This document shows positions 1 to 8,567 of a stretch of DNA of 64,000 bases, in pieces. Source of the DNA: DIGJ01 sp041821315 (GTDB lineage Bacteria > Bacillota > Clostridia > Lachnospirales > Lachnospiraceae); contig JBGUEO010000026.1 of assembly GCA_041821315.1 (NCBI GenBank), forward strand, positions 8,847 to 72,846, written 5' to 3'. The first letter of the stretch is position 1, and the number at the start of each line of letters is the position of its first letter. The notes under the pieces are model-generated. The model did no database searches. It saw nothing but the letters and a program-made list of their open reading frames with translations, and was not told where the DNA came from. Both the position numbers and the translations under genes were made by a program.

Positions 1-14
1 TAGATAAAACTAAC
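1..14. promoter_or_regulatory. DtxR-type operator, cut by the window edge
   Basis: TAG-ATAAAA-CTAAC fits the GTTAG-N6-CTAAC palindrome seen eight more times in this window; the first two bases lie outside the window. It is about 50 bases before the first gene of ECF module 1. Binding of the DtxR-family protein encoded at 59624-59989 is an inference. Confidence 0.6.
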
Positions 15-64
15 ATAAGAGTACCAAATTAAAAATTGTATGTCAATATAAAGGAGGATATCAT

Positions 65-682
65 ATGTATGAAAGTTCGAAAAAGGAAATAAAGCAAAGG
101 GAATTATCTATAAAAGACCTGATTGTAACAGGTGTATTTGGAGCAATCTTATTAATCTGTACAGGAATAGGAGGTGGTGTATTTGCAATTACACCAACCC
201 TAACCTTTTATTTCCCATTAGGGGCAGCATTACTTCCAGGGCCAGTATATTTGCTGTATTTGGCAAAAGTACCAAGACGCGGTGGCGTTAGTTTGATTGG
301 CATTATCGTGGGCATGTTATGTTTGATAACAGGTATGCATTGGGGCATGACACTTGGCTTTGTAATATGTTCCGTAGTGGCAGATTTAACAGCAGGAACC
401 AGAGGCTACAAGAGCAAAAAGATCAATATTTTGTCTTATATCATATACTCCTATGGGTGCATGGGAACCTATTTGGTATATTTCATTAATCCTTCTGGAT
501 GGGCAAAAACGATGCTGGGAAATGGAACGACCCAGGGTTACATAGATCAAATGAATGCGTCTGCCGATGTAAGAGTGCTTTTAGTTATGATAATAGGTAC
601 GGCATTGGTAGCAATCTTTAGCGGTTTTGTTGGAAGTGTACTGTTGAAAAAGCAGTTTGAGAAAGCAGGAATTACAGAGTGA
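65..682 (+). CDS. ECF transporter S component, MptD/Trep_Strep family
   Basis: Membrane substrate-binding subunit of an energy-coupling-factor importer. The 205-residue protein has about five to six hydrophobic segments after a charged N-terminus containing KDLIVTGVFGA, and ends in a basic tail with VLLKKQFEKAGI, the pattern of the Trep_Strep/MptD family of S proteins. AGGAGG sits 7 bases before the ATG. The next gene starts inside its stop codon, so S and T subunits are translationally coupled. The substrate of this family is not fixed; the operator at the window edge and the neighbouring exporter-fold pair suggest iron chelate or haem (inference). A paralogue with the same architecture is at 7268. 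Confidence 0.85.
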   Translation: MYESSKKEIKQRELSIKDLIVTGVFGAILLICTGIGGGVFAITPTLTFYFPLGAALLPGPVYLLYLAKVPRRGGVSLIGIIVGMLCLITGMHWGMTLGFVICSVVADLTAGTRGYKSKKINILSYIIYSYGCMGTYLVYFINPSGWAKTMLGNGTTQGYIDQMNASADVRVLLVMIIGTALVAIFSGFVGSVLLKKQFEKAGITE

Positions 683-1368
683 GAAACTTATTTTTTGATC
701 CACGCACAAAGCTCATTTTAATGATATTTACAGTAATAACGGCTACACAGGCACCAACCTTAGAATATGAATGTTTACTGATTGCTCTGATTACTTTCTT
801 TGGATTTTTATGCAAAAAAGGAAAAAACGTAATCTGGGGTAGTGCGGTGTTTGCAGCGTTGTATTTATTTACAGTATTCTATCTACGTTCACATATTGGT
901 TCAGTATATACGATGATGACTGCATGGCTTAGTCTCATTTTTCAAATGTATCCCTGCGGATTACTGGCAGGTATTGTAATCAAGACAACAAAAATTAATG
1001 AATTTATGTCGGCAATGAGCAGGGCTCGTATTTCAAAAAGGATTGTGATACCCTTTGCAATTATGATGCGCTATGTTCCTGTTGTGAAAGAAGACTGGAA
1101 TCTGATTAAAGATGCGATGCGTATGAGAGGAATAGAACCGTCTTTTGCAGGAATGATTTGCCACCCTGGACTCACTGTGGAATGTATATATGTGCCTATG
1201 CTCATGACAGCGTCAAAAGCAGCCGATGAACTAACAATTGCCTCTGTCACCAGAGGAATCGAAAATCCTAAGCACAGAACGTGTCTTGTAGAACTTGCAT
1301 TTGGATTATGCGATTATATTGCATTGCTACTTTTTGGTACATTGGTGGTGGGGTGTTTCTTTGCTTAA
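679..1368 (+). CDS. ECF transporter T component (EcfT/CbiQ family)
   Basis: Transmembrane coupling subunit that joins the S component to the ATPase. The 229-residue protein has several hydrophobic stretches followed by the cytoplasmic coupling region with MMRYVPVVKEDWNLIKDAMRMRG and TRGIENP; such A-R-G helices contact the ATPases in EcfT proteins. The start is GTG at 679, overlapping the S-gene stop as GTGA, which implies coupled translation. The same region is recognisable in the second copy at 7875. Its place between S and A genes makes the assignment secure; substrate unknown. Confidence 0.87.
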   Translation: MRNLFFDPRTKLILMIFTVITATQAPTLEYECLLIALITFFGFLCKKGKNVIWGSAVFAALYLFTVFYLRSHIGSVYTMMTAWLSLIFQMYPCGLLAGIVIKTTKINEFMSAMSRARISKRIVIPFAIMMRYVPVVKEDWNLIKDAMRMRGIEPSFAGMICHPGLTVECIYVPMLMTASKAADELTIASVTRGIENPKHRTCLVELAFGLCDYIALLLFGTLVVGCFFA

Positions 1369-1415
1369 CAGAGAAACTTATTATGGATAATAAAAATAAA
1401 GATAGGATGAATAGC

Positions 1416-2882
1416 ATGGTTAAAATAAAAGAGGTTTCTTTTGAATATGCGGGAAACAAAAACGGAGGGGGAAAACTTGAAGAGATAAATTTTTCTGTAA
1501 AAAAAGGAGAATGTATCTTGCTTTGTGGACGTTCCGGATGTGGAAAAACCACAATTACAAGATTGCTGAATGGGTTAATACCAGCATATTTTTCAGGAGA
1601 TATTCATGGAGAAGTGACAATCAATGATAAGCCGATTGACCAACTGAAGATGTATGAGATATCTGAAAAGGCTGGTTCTGTTTTCCAAAATCCTAAGACA
1701 CAATTTTTCAATGTGGATACGGACAGCGAGATTGCATTTGCACTGGAAAATAGGGCATTACCTACAGAACAGATACAAAAAAGACTTTACGAAGTTTATA
1801 AGGAACTAGGACTTGAAAAATTGAAAGGAAGAAGTATTTTTGAATTATCTGGAGGAGAAAAACAGAAAATCGCATTTGCTTCTGTGTATGCAATGAATCC
1901 TGAGATTTATTTATTAGATGAACCCTCATCTAATCTGGACATGAATACAATCAGAGAACTGAAGAGTTTTCTGATGAAGATAAAAGAACAGGGGAAAACT
2001 ATAATTATTGCAGAACATAGAATTCATTATTTAATGGATGTTGCTGACAGAGTACTCTACATAGCTGATGGAAAAATTCATTCGAAAATAAGCATAGAAG
2101 AGTTTCAAAAGCAAACAGAACCAGAAAGAATGAATTATGGAATTCGGGCATTGGATTTGAACAAGGTCCATCCAGAAAAATTGGAACATGTTAAGCAAAA
2201 GAAAATTGGCTTAGAGGTAAAAGATGTATGTCTCTTTCATAAAAAGGATACCTTGTTGCAGGAAATTACATTTCAGGCAACTCAAGGAGAGATTATAGCG
2301 ATTACGGGACAAAACGGTTCTGGAAAAACTACATTTTTAAGAACATTATGTGGATTACATAAGAAATATACAGGTACTTTTTTACTGGATGGCAGAGTAC
2401 AAACAGAGAAAATAAGATTAAAAGAATCCTACCTTGTTATGCAGGATGTAAACTACGAGTTATTTGCAGACACTGTAAGTGCTGAATGCACAATGGGGAT
2501 TAAGAAGCCAGACCTTGCACTAATAGAAAGAACACTAAAAGCATTAGAACTTTATAATCTTTTAGAGAGGCATCCGAACACCTTGTCTGGGGGACAGAAA
2601 CAGCGTTTGGCAGTAGCTGTCAGCATAGTCAGGAAAAAGAAAATACTTGCTTTTGACGAACCAACCAGTGGCTTGGATTATGACAATATGAAACGAGTAG
2701 CAGAACTAATAAAAAAATTGGCAGAAAATAGCATTGTATTTATTGTGACACATGATTATGAGCTTATATGTCAGGCGTGTTCTAGAGTGATTCATTTCGG
2801 TGAGAATACGGTTGCTGCGGACTTGCCTGTCACAAAGGAAAATGAAAATTATATCAAGCAAGCAATTGGGCTGATGGAATAG
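1416..2882 (+). CDS. ECF transporter ATPase with two fused ABC domains
   Basis: Energising subunit of ECF module 1. Two nucleotide-binding domains lie in one chain: the first has Walker A GRSGCGKTT, signature LSGGEKQ and Walker B YLLDEPSSNLD; the second has GQNGSGKTT, LSGGQKQ and LAFDEPTSGLD. Fused A-A subunits are common in dedicated ECF systems. I prefer the ATG at 1416 (MVKIKEVSF) because GATAGGA lies 8 bases upstream and the paralogue at 8568 begins at the same residue; an ATG at 1383 in the same frame would add 11 residues but has no clear ribosome binding site. All catalytic motifs are intact, so it should be active. Confidence 0.85.
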   Translation: MVKIKEVSFEYAGNKNGGGKLEEINFSVKKGECILLCGRSGCGKTTITRLLNGLIPAYFSGDIHGEVTINDKPIDQLKMYEISEKAGSVFQNPKTQFFNVDTDSEIAFALENRALPTEQIQKRLYEVYKELGLEKLKGRSIFELSGGEKQKIAFASVYAMNPEIYLLDEPSSNLDMNTIRELKSFLMKIKEQGKTIIIAEHRIHYLMDVADRVLYIADGKIHSKISIEEFQKQTEPERMNYGIRALDLNKVHPEKLEHVKQKKIGLEVKDVCLFHKKDTLLQEITFQATQGEIIAITGQNGSGKTTFLRTLCGLHKKYTGTFLLDGRVQTEKIRLKESYLVMQDVNYELFADTVSAECTMGIKKPDLALIERTLKALELYNLLERHPNTLSGGQKQRLAVAVSIVRKKKILAFDEPTSGLDYDNMKRVAELIKKLAENSIVFIVTHDYELICQACSRVIHFGENTVAADLPVTKENENYIKQAIGLME

Positions 2883-2911
2883 CTAAAATTGTATGAAAGA
2901 AGGAATAAGAA

Positions 2912-4669
2912 ATGAAGGAAGACAAAAAAGGTTTTTCACTTTTGATGAAATGGGCTGGGAAAGACAAGTATTATATCTATGCATCCATTGGAATGGCACT
3001 TTTCGCCAGTATACTATCTGTAATTCCATACTATGCATTTTATAGAATCATTGATGCAGTTTACAATGAGAGTGCTTCAATGAGCACAGCAGTTTACTGG
3101 GCGGTTATTGTAGCGGTGGGAATTACAATTAAGGCTTTATTAGCAATAGGTTCTTCTTTGTTATCGCATAAGGGAGCATATCACACGTTATATAAAGTAC
3201 GATGCAAGGTAACGGAGCATATGTCAAAAATGCCATTAGGTGCATTGAGTGAGAGAAGCACTGGAGAGATAAAATATGTAATGAATGAAAGTATTGAGAA
3301 GCTGGAATTATTTTTGGCACATAATCTTCCGGAATTGGTACTTTATCTGTCAGGACCGATTATTATGTTTATTTACCTAATGACTGTCAATTCATCCCTT
3401 GCGCTAATCAGCATTATTCCTCTTTTATTGGTGGTAATCGTAATGATTATCATGTTTAAAAGATTTGGAAAATTCATGGAAGAGGTCAATGAATCTAGTG
3501 GCAATCTTTCAGAAGCTATTCATGAATATGTAAATGGTATGAGACTGATTAAGGCATTTAATATGAGCACTAGCTCTTTTCAAAAGTTTTCTGCGGCGAT
3601 TAATGCTCAGCATAAGATCTGGGGTGATATTTCCAAAGCAACAGGTCCACTTTATGCAATCTATGTGGTATTGCTGGAGTGTGGAATATTGTTTTTAGTA
3701 CCAGCAGGTGGGTATCTATATATACATGGAAATATTACAGCGGGAGTACTTCTATTATTTGCATTTGTTGGTACACAGTATCTGACAGATGTCAGACCAC
3801 TACAGGAGCTAGCAAATAATCTGTCTTATGCATTAAATGGAGTAAATCAGGTAAAAGAAATACTTGAGGAGCCTATATTTGAGGCTTCGGAGGTTTTTCC
3901 AAAAGAGCATGACATAGAATTGTCGGAGGTTAGCTTTTCTTATGAACCAGGAAACAACGTATTGGAAAAAGTCAGTCTTCATATTTCATCAGGCGAAAGA
4001 GTAGCTTTCGTTGGAGAATCTGGTGCAGGAAAAAGTACATTAGTACAGTTGATATCCAGATTTTATGATGCGACAGAGGGAAATATTAAAATAGGCGGAG
4101 TTAATATAAAAGACATTGACTACGAACAGCTCCTTGCAAATATTTCTGTTGTATTTCAGCAAAGTTTTTTAACAAGAGGAAGCATATATGAAAATATTGC
4201 AATGGGGAATGAAAGTGCCACGCTTGACAATGTCCGTGAAGCTGCAAAGAAGGCGCAGATTAATGACTTTATTGCGACACTTCCAGAAGGATACAATACA
4301 AAAGTCGGAGGTTACGGAACAAGACTGTCAGGAGGACAGAAACAGCGTATCTGTATTGCAAGAGCAATCCTTAAGAATTCTCCAATACTTATATTAGATG
4401 AAGCAACTAGTGCAGCAGATCCAGAAAATCAGGTGGAAATCGATAAGGCAATTGAAAATTTATGCAAGAATAAGACAGTAATAATAGTGGCTCATCGTCT
4501 CGGAATTGTTAAAAATTGCAACCGGATTGTGGTAGTGGAACAAAAAGGAATTAGTGGAGTAGGAGACTTTGAAAAATTGATGAATGAAAATGAATACTTT
4601 AAAAATGCATGGTCTAATTATGTAACTGCAAGAAATATGAAATATACGCTGAAAGGGGAACAACTATGA
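2912..4669 (+). CDS. ABC half-transporter, exporter fold (first of pair)
   Basis: Full TM-NBD half-transporter of 585 residues: about six membrane segments in residues 20-310, then a nucleotide-binding domain with Walker A GESGAGKST near residue 368, signature LSGGQKQR, Walker B LILDEATSAAD and the H-loop VAHRL. It overlaps the next gene by four bases (ATGA), so the two very likely form a heterodimer. It follows the ECF ATPase by 29 bases and probably belongs to the same operon. Exporter-fold pairs can import siderophores (YbtPQ, IrtAB); given the operator and gene company, iron-chelate import is a reasonable guess, drug or peptide export the alternative. Confidence 0.82.
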   Translation: MKEDKKGFSLLMKWAGKDKYYIYASIGMALFASILSVIPYYAFYRIIDAVYNESASMSTAVYWAVIVAVGITIKALLAIGSSLLSHKGAYHTLYKVRCKVTEHMSKMPLGALSERSTGEIKYVMNESIEKLELFLAHNLPELVLYLSGPIIMFIYLMTVNSSLALISIIPLLLVVIVMIIMFKRFGKFMEEVNESSGNLSEAIHEYVNGMRLIKAFNMSTSSFQKFSAAINAQHKIWGDISKATGPLYAIYVVLLECGILFLVPAGGYLYIHGNITAGVLLLFAFVGTQYLTDVRPLQELANNLSYALNGVNQVKEILEEPIFEASEVFPKEHDIELSEVSFSYEPGNNVLEKVSLHISSGERVAFVGESGAGKSTLVQLISRFYDATEGNIKIGGVNIKDIDYEQLLANISVVFQQSFLTRGSIYENIAMGNESATLDNVREAAKKAQINDFIATLPEGYNTKVGGYGTRLSGGQKQRICIARAILKNSPILILDEATSAADPENQVEIDKAIENLCKNKTVIIVAHRLGIVKNCNRIVVVEQKGISGVGDFEKLMNENEYFKNAWSNYVTARNMKYTLKGEQL

Positions 4670-6366
4670 AGTACAGTGCTTATAAAATGAATAAAAAACT
4701 GAAAATATCTATCGTTGGGGTAATTGCCGAAGGGCTCCTAAGTAGCTGTAATTTTCTAGTTCTCTTCCAAGTCTTAGACATTATTTTTAAAGGAAATATA
4801 AGCTATTCTGATATTTTAAGATCTACGGGAATACTTGGAATCATTATAGTAACACGTATCATAATGTATGCAACGTCTTATACAGGCTGCCAGATTGGAG
4901 GCTCTGATGTAAGTCGAAATGTCAGGATTTTGATAGGCGACAAATTAAAAAGAATACCACTTGGGTTATTCACCAAAAACCGTACGGGGTTTTACATCAA
5001 TGCGACCACCAGTGAAGTAGCAGATTATGAACAGGTGTTAACCCATAAAGTGGCAGATATTGCTAAGTACATAATCTTACTTATAGCGGTAGGAGTCTAT
5101 GCATGCACCTTATATGTTCCTATTGGGGCAATGCTATTACTTTCGCTACTGGCAATCATTCCTACTATGTATTTTACAATCAGACAGATAAAAATATATG
5201 GAGTAAAAAAGAACCTTGCCAGAGAAGAAAATGTTAGTGCTATCACGGAATATCTAACAGGAAGTCAGACCTTACGTTCCTATGGAATGGCAGGAAATAA
5301 AAATAAGAGTCTTACACAGGCGATGAAGAATTATTCAGACATTAGTTATGGTTATGAAAAAGTAATCCTGCCAATTGGAAATCTATTTGGTCTGATTGGA
5401 TATGTAGTCCTGTCGCTATCTATATTACTTTCTGTACATGCATGGATAGCTGGAATAATTACGCCTTCTGCGTTAGTTATCTTGATTATGCTTCCTTTAT
5501 TTACCAGCAAGGTAAATGTTACTTTATACATCGCATTAACTTCTTATCGTAATCTTCTAATCTCAAAAGAAAAGATAAACAGGATATTTGATGAAACAGA
5601 GGATACAGTAAGCGGAAAGTTTTCACCAGTCAATTACGGAATAGAATTCAAAAACGTAAGTTTTGCTTATGAGGAAAATGAAAAAGTAATAATAGACATG
5701 TCATTTCTAATACCTGAACACAGCCTTACAGCGATTGTTGGAGATTCGGGTTCTGGCAAATCAACAATTTTTAATCTTCTCAGCCGATACTACTGTTCGC
5801 AAAAAGGTGAGATTTATATTGGAAAATCATCAATATCAAAAGCAACTCCAGAACAGGTACTTGGTGAAATTAGTCTTGTAGATCAGGAGGTGTTCTTCTT
5901 TAATGATTCCGTCATGAATAACATCCGTTATTCCAGAGTAAACGCCACAGATCAGGAAGTAATAGCAGCTTGTGCCATGGCAAATTGCGACCAGTTTATT
6001 CGGAAGATGGATAATGGATATGATACTGTCATTGGTGAAAATGGAAACCGACTATCAGGAGGAGAAAGACAAAGACTTTCCCTTGCTAGAGCCATACTAA
6101 AGAACAGTCCTATTATCCTGCTTGATGAGGCAACTGCTTCTCTTGATATTGAGAATGAACTGTTGGTAAAACAAGCAGTCACAAATCTTCTTACTGCTGA
6201 TAAAACAGTTATTATGATTGCACATACCTTATCTATTGTAAAGAATGCAGACCAAATTCTGGTGGTGAATAATGGAACAATCACGCAATCAGGCATACAT
6301 GAAGAATTAATTAAGAAGTCAGGTAAATATGCAGATATGTGGAAAGCAGAGCAATGTCTTCTATAA
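4666..6366 (+). CDS. ABC half-transporter, exporter fold (second of pair)
   Basis: 566-residue TM-NBD protein, partner of the preceding gene, whose stop it overlaps. Membrane domain covers roughly residues 10-310. The ATPase domain has Walker A GDSGSGKST, signature LSGGERQR, Walker B ILLDEATASLD and IAHTL as H-loop. Both members of the pair keep canonical catalytic residues, so neither site looks degenerate. It is the last gene of ECF module 1; no clear hairpin terminator follows before the next promoter at 6429. Confidence 0.82.
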   Translation: MKYSAYKMNKKLKISIVGVIAEGLLSSCNFLVLFQVLDIIFKGNISYSDILRSTGILGIIIVTRIIMYATSYTGCQIGGSDVSRNVRILIGDKLKRIPLGLFTKNRTGFYINATTSEVADYEQVLTHKVADIAKYIILLIAVGVYACTLYVPIGAMLLLSLLAIIPTMYFTIRQIKIYGVKKNLAREENVSAITEYLTGSQTLRSYGMAGNKNKSLTQAMKNYSDISYGYEKVILPIGNLFGLIGYVVLSLSILLSVHAWIAGIITPSALVILIMLPLFTSKVNVTLYIALTSYRNLLISKEKINRIFDETEDTVSGKFSPVNYGIEFKNVSFAYEENEKVIIDMSFLIPEHSLTAIVGDSGSGKSTIFNLLSRYYCSQKGEIYIGKSSISKATPEQVLGEISLVDQEVFFFNDSVMNNIRYSRVNATDQEVIAACAMANCDQFIRKMDNGYDTVIGENGNRLSGGERQRLSLARAILKNSPIILLDEATASLDIENELLVKQAVTNLLTADKTVIMIAHTLSIVKNADQILVVNNGTITQSGIHEELIKKSGKYADMWKAEQCLL

Positions 6367-6428
6367 AACAAAACGTACACGAATTACTCTATTTATTTAG
6401 ACACAAACATTCATTAGTAAAAAGGAGT

Positions 6429-6456
6429 TTGACAGATTATATATGCGTAGTATAAT
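6429..6456 (+). promoter_or_regulatory. Sigma-A type promoter of the peroxiredoxin remnant
   Basis: TTGACA at 6429-6434 and TATAAT at 6451-6456 are separated by 16 bases: a near-consensus pair. The predicted start of transcription falls just before the operator at 6470. Confidence 0.75.
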
Positions 6457-6469
6457 AGAGGAGAAGGTG

Positions 6470-6485
6470 GTTAGTAAAAACTAAC
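6470..6485. promoter_or_regulatory. DtxR-type operator GTTAG-N6-CTAAC
   Basis: GTTAGTAAAAACTAAC, both five-base arms perfect. It lies 14 bases after the -10 box, over the expected start of transcription, which fits repression by promoter or elongation blockage. It is still perfect although the gene behind it is broken. Confidence 0.72.
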
Positions 6486-6527
6486 ATAGAAAAAACACAT
6501 TATTAATATACCAAGGAGGTAAAGTAC

Positions 6528-6934
6528 ATGGAAGAAATGAGAGAATCAAAAATGCCATTAATTGGAGATTTAGCGCCATCATTTGTAGCCAAAACCACAC
6601 AAGGTGAAATAAAATTCCCTTAAGATTATGCTGGGAAATGGGTTATTTTATTCTCACATTGCATGGCTTTGTAAAATACAAGAAATCGAGTATAAAGGAA
6701 TGAAAAATGTAGAAGTCACCTTTCCACTAATTGAAGATATTAAAATGGAAGTTGCAAATACATTTGGTATGATACAATCAGGACAATCTACAACGCAGGC
6801 AGTAAGAGCTGTGTTTGTACTATCCCCTTACAACAGGTGGTTCTTGTGGTGTTGCAAAAGAACGAATGGAAAGTAATAGTGAAGATTCTTATTGTCTTGA
6901 TTGGTTCATGTGTTTTAAGAAAGAGAAACGATAG
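6528..6934 (+). pseudogene. Peroxiredoxin (AhpC/TSA type), broken
   Basis: ATG at 6528 follows a good AGGAGG. The first 31 codons read as a peroxiredoxin N-terminus (MPLIGDLAPSF, then TTQGEIKFP) and stop at a TAA at 6621 where the family has an acidic residue. Translation past it gives DYAGKWVILFSH, after which the cysteine active-site region is missing. A different frame then gives IEYKGMKNVEVTFPLIEDI and STTQAVRAVF, and a third frame gives the typical C-terminus YCLDWFMCFKK before a stop at 6932. Nonsense change, deletion and frameshifts together mean no working enzyme. Its intact operator suggests the parent was an iron-regulated peroxide-defence gene. Confidence 0.85.
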
Positions 6935-7201
6935 ATAAACGATGTATGTAATTTTTTACTTTAAATGCGTATTCTACAAAAGCAAAATTATTCTTGTGGA
7001 GTAGAAATACGTTAGTATTTTTGCTGTGATTATAATTGGATATTTTGTGATCAATCAATTATTAATTGGGGAAATTGCCAATATGATACCAACAGAGTTT
7101 GAAAAAACAGAGAATAGAGGCAATCATTAAGTCCAATTGGAATAGAAAGGTCTGATTGGACTAGATTTTAGCAAGGAGTTCTCCTATACTAACAGATAGA
7201 A

Positions 7202-7222
7202 ACGCTCGTTGAGCGCTTTTAT
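7202..7222 (+). terminator. Hairpin terminator before ECF module 2
   Basis: CGCTC-GTT-GAGCG stem followed by CTTTTATTT. Between 6935 and here I see only a possible remnant of a small one-helix membrane protein (about 7005-7129, reading IFAVIIIGYFVINQ) without a usable start codon. Confidence 0.45.
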
Positions 7223-7233
7223 TTGGCAACTAA

Positions 7234-7249
7234 GTTAGTTGAAGCTAAT
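7234..7249. promoter_or_regulatory. DtxR-type operator GTTAG-N6-CTAAT
   Basis: GTTAGTTGAAGCTAAT lies some 18 bases before the ATG of ECF module 2, close to the ribosome binding site, with the same arms and spacing as the other sites. I do not see a convincing promoter between it and the gene; transcription may start inside or just upstream of the site. Confidence 0.65.
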
Positions 7250-7267
7250 CAATAGGAGGAGTCGTGT

Positions 7268-7882
7268 ATGTCACAATCAGAATCTAGCGGTAGTCTGAAG
7301 GGAAAAGACCTGATTACAATCGGTATTTTTTCCGCAATTTATTTTGTTATTAATTTTATATTTATGCTTATGGGGGGATTACATCCCATCATGTGGATTC
7401 TTATGCCGGGATTCATTGCATTATTTACAGGAGTTCCTTTTATGCTCATGTGCTCCAAGGTTCAGAAAAGGGGAGCAATATTGTTAATGGGAGTTATTAC
7501 AGGATTAATCTATTTTGTAACAGGTATGTTTACAGTTGTAATATTGGCCACATTTGTAATTGCCTGCGCTTTAGGAGAAGTAGCACGTTTTATCAGCAAG
7601 TATCAAAGCATAAAAGGAAATATAGTAGCGTTTATCTTTTTCTCTCTTGGAATGACAGGATCTCCCCTTCCAATCTGGATCATGCATGAAAAATTTATGG
7701 AACAGATAGGTGGACAGGGTATGCCAGATAGCTACATAAATGCATTAGAAAGTCTTTCCTCCCCAATTATGCTTTTTATCCTCTTTCTTGCACCAGTTCT
7801 TGGAGCTATTTTGGGGGCATGGCTTAGTAAAAGATTGTTCCGTAAACATTTTGAGAAAGCAGGAATGGTTTCGCATGCATAA
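7268..7882 (+). CDS. ECF transporter S component, MptD/Trep_Strep family (second copy)
   Basis: 204-residue membrane protein with the same layout as the protein at 65: a charged start with KGKDLITIGIFSAIYF, hydrophobic segments, and a C-terminal KRLFRKHFEKAGM matching VLLKKQFEKAGI of copy 1. AATAGGAGGA precedes the ATG. The T gene begins before its stop. Identity between copies looks moderate, so this is an old duplication or separate acquisition and the two may bind different ligands (inference). Confidence 0.85.
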   Translation: MSQSESSGSLKGKDLITIGIFSAIYFVINFIFMLMGGLHPIMWILMPGFIALFTGVPFMLMCSKVQKRGAILLMGVITGLIYFVTGMFTVVILATFVIACALGEVARFISKYQSIKGNIVAFIFFSLGMTGSPLPIWIMHEKFMEQIGGQGMPDSYINALESLSSPIMLFILFLAPVLGAILGAWLSKRLFRKHFEKAGMVSHA

Positions 7883-8555
7883 TCGAGCAAGTATAAGTTC
7901 CATTTTAGACCCAAGGATATTCTTATTGCTTTTGCTAATTGCAAATGCAATTACTTTCTTTCAAAAAAACTTATGGGTTGAAATAGGATGGATTGTGTTT
8001 ATAGCTACTTTGATGCTGGTAGCTGGAAGATACAAAATGTGCGCTCAATGGATCTTGTTATTTTGTATCTTGTTACTTTTACAACACGTAATATTGCCAA
8101 TAGTACCTGAAATGATATCTATGATTTTTGTGATATTTGTGAACTATTCCATTCGAATGTTCCCATGTCTGATGGTAGGCACGCTTATGATAAAAGAAAT
8201 CTCTTTACGCAGATTTGTTCTTGCAATGAGAAAATTACATTTTTCAGAGAAACTAATTATTGCATTATCTGTCACTATTCGCTATTTTCCGGCAATAAAA
8301 GAAGAAACGCACTATATCAAAGATGCAATGAGCTTAAGAAAAATTAAATCTTCTAAAAAACTGGAAGCAATTCTGGTACCACTTATGATGTCAGCGACTG
8401 CAACTGCGGAGGAATTATCCGCGGCTGCTGTAACAAGAGGAATTGAGAATCCCATTAAAAAGACAAGCATGATGACGTTAAATTTAAATTGCATGGATTA
8501 TGTATGCAGTATGGTTGGATGTTTGTTTCTTGTCGGAACTTTTATAATACAGTAA
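7875..8555 (+). CDS. ECF transporter T component (second copy)
   Basis: 226-residue EcfT/CbiQ-type membrane protein. I place the start at ATG 7875, overlapping the S gene by 8 bases with AGCAGGAA upstream; longer reading from 7788 runs through the S gene and is unlikely. It keeps the coupling segment with TIRYFPAIKEETHYIKDAM and TRGIENP found in copy 1. It sits between S and A genes of module 2. Confidence 0.85.
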   Translation: MHNRASISSILDPRIFLLLLLIANAITFFQKNLWVEIGWIVFIATLMLVAGRYKMCAQWILLFCILLLLQHVILPIVPEMISMIFVIFVNYSIRMFPCLMVGTLMIKEISLRRFVLAMRKLHFSEKLIIALSVTIRYFPAIKEETHYIKDAMSLRKIKSSKKLEAILVPLMMSATATAEELSAAAVTRGIENPIKKTSMMTLNLNCMDYVCSMVGCLFLVGTFIIQ

Positions 8556-8567
8556 GGAGCTAAAGCT

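Noticed and set aside
1268..1552. Minus-strand 94-codon frame and many similar antisense frames
   Set aside because: They lie opposite well-supported genes, have no ribosome binding sites and no family resemblance.
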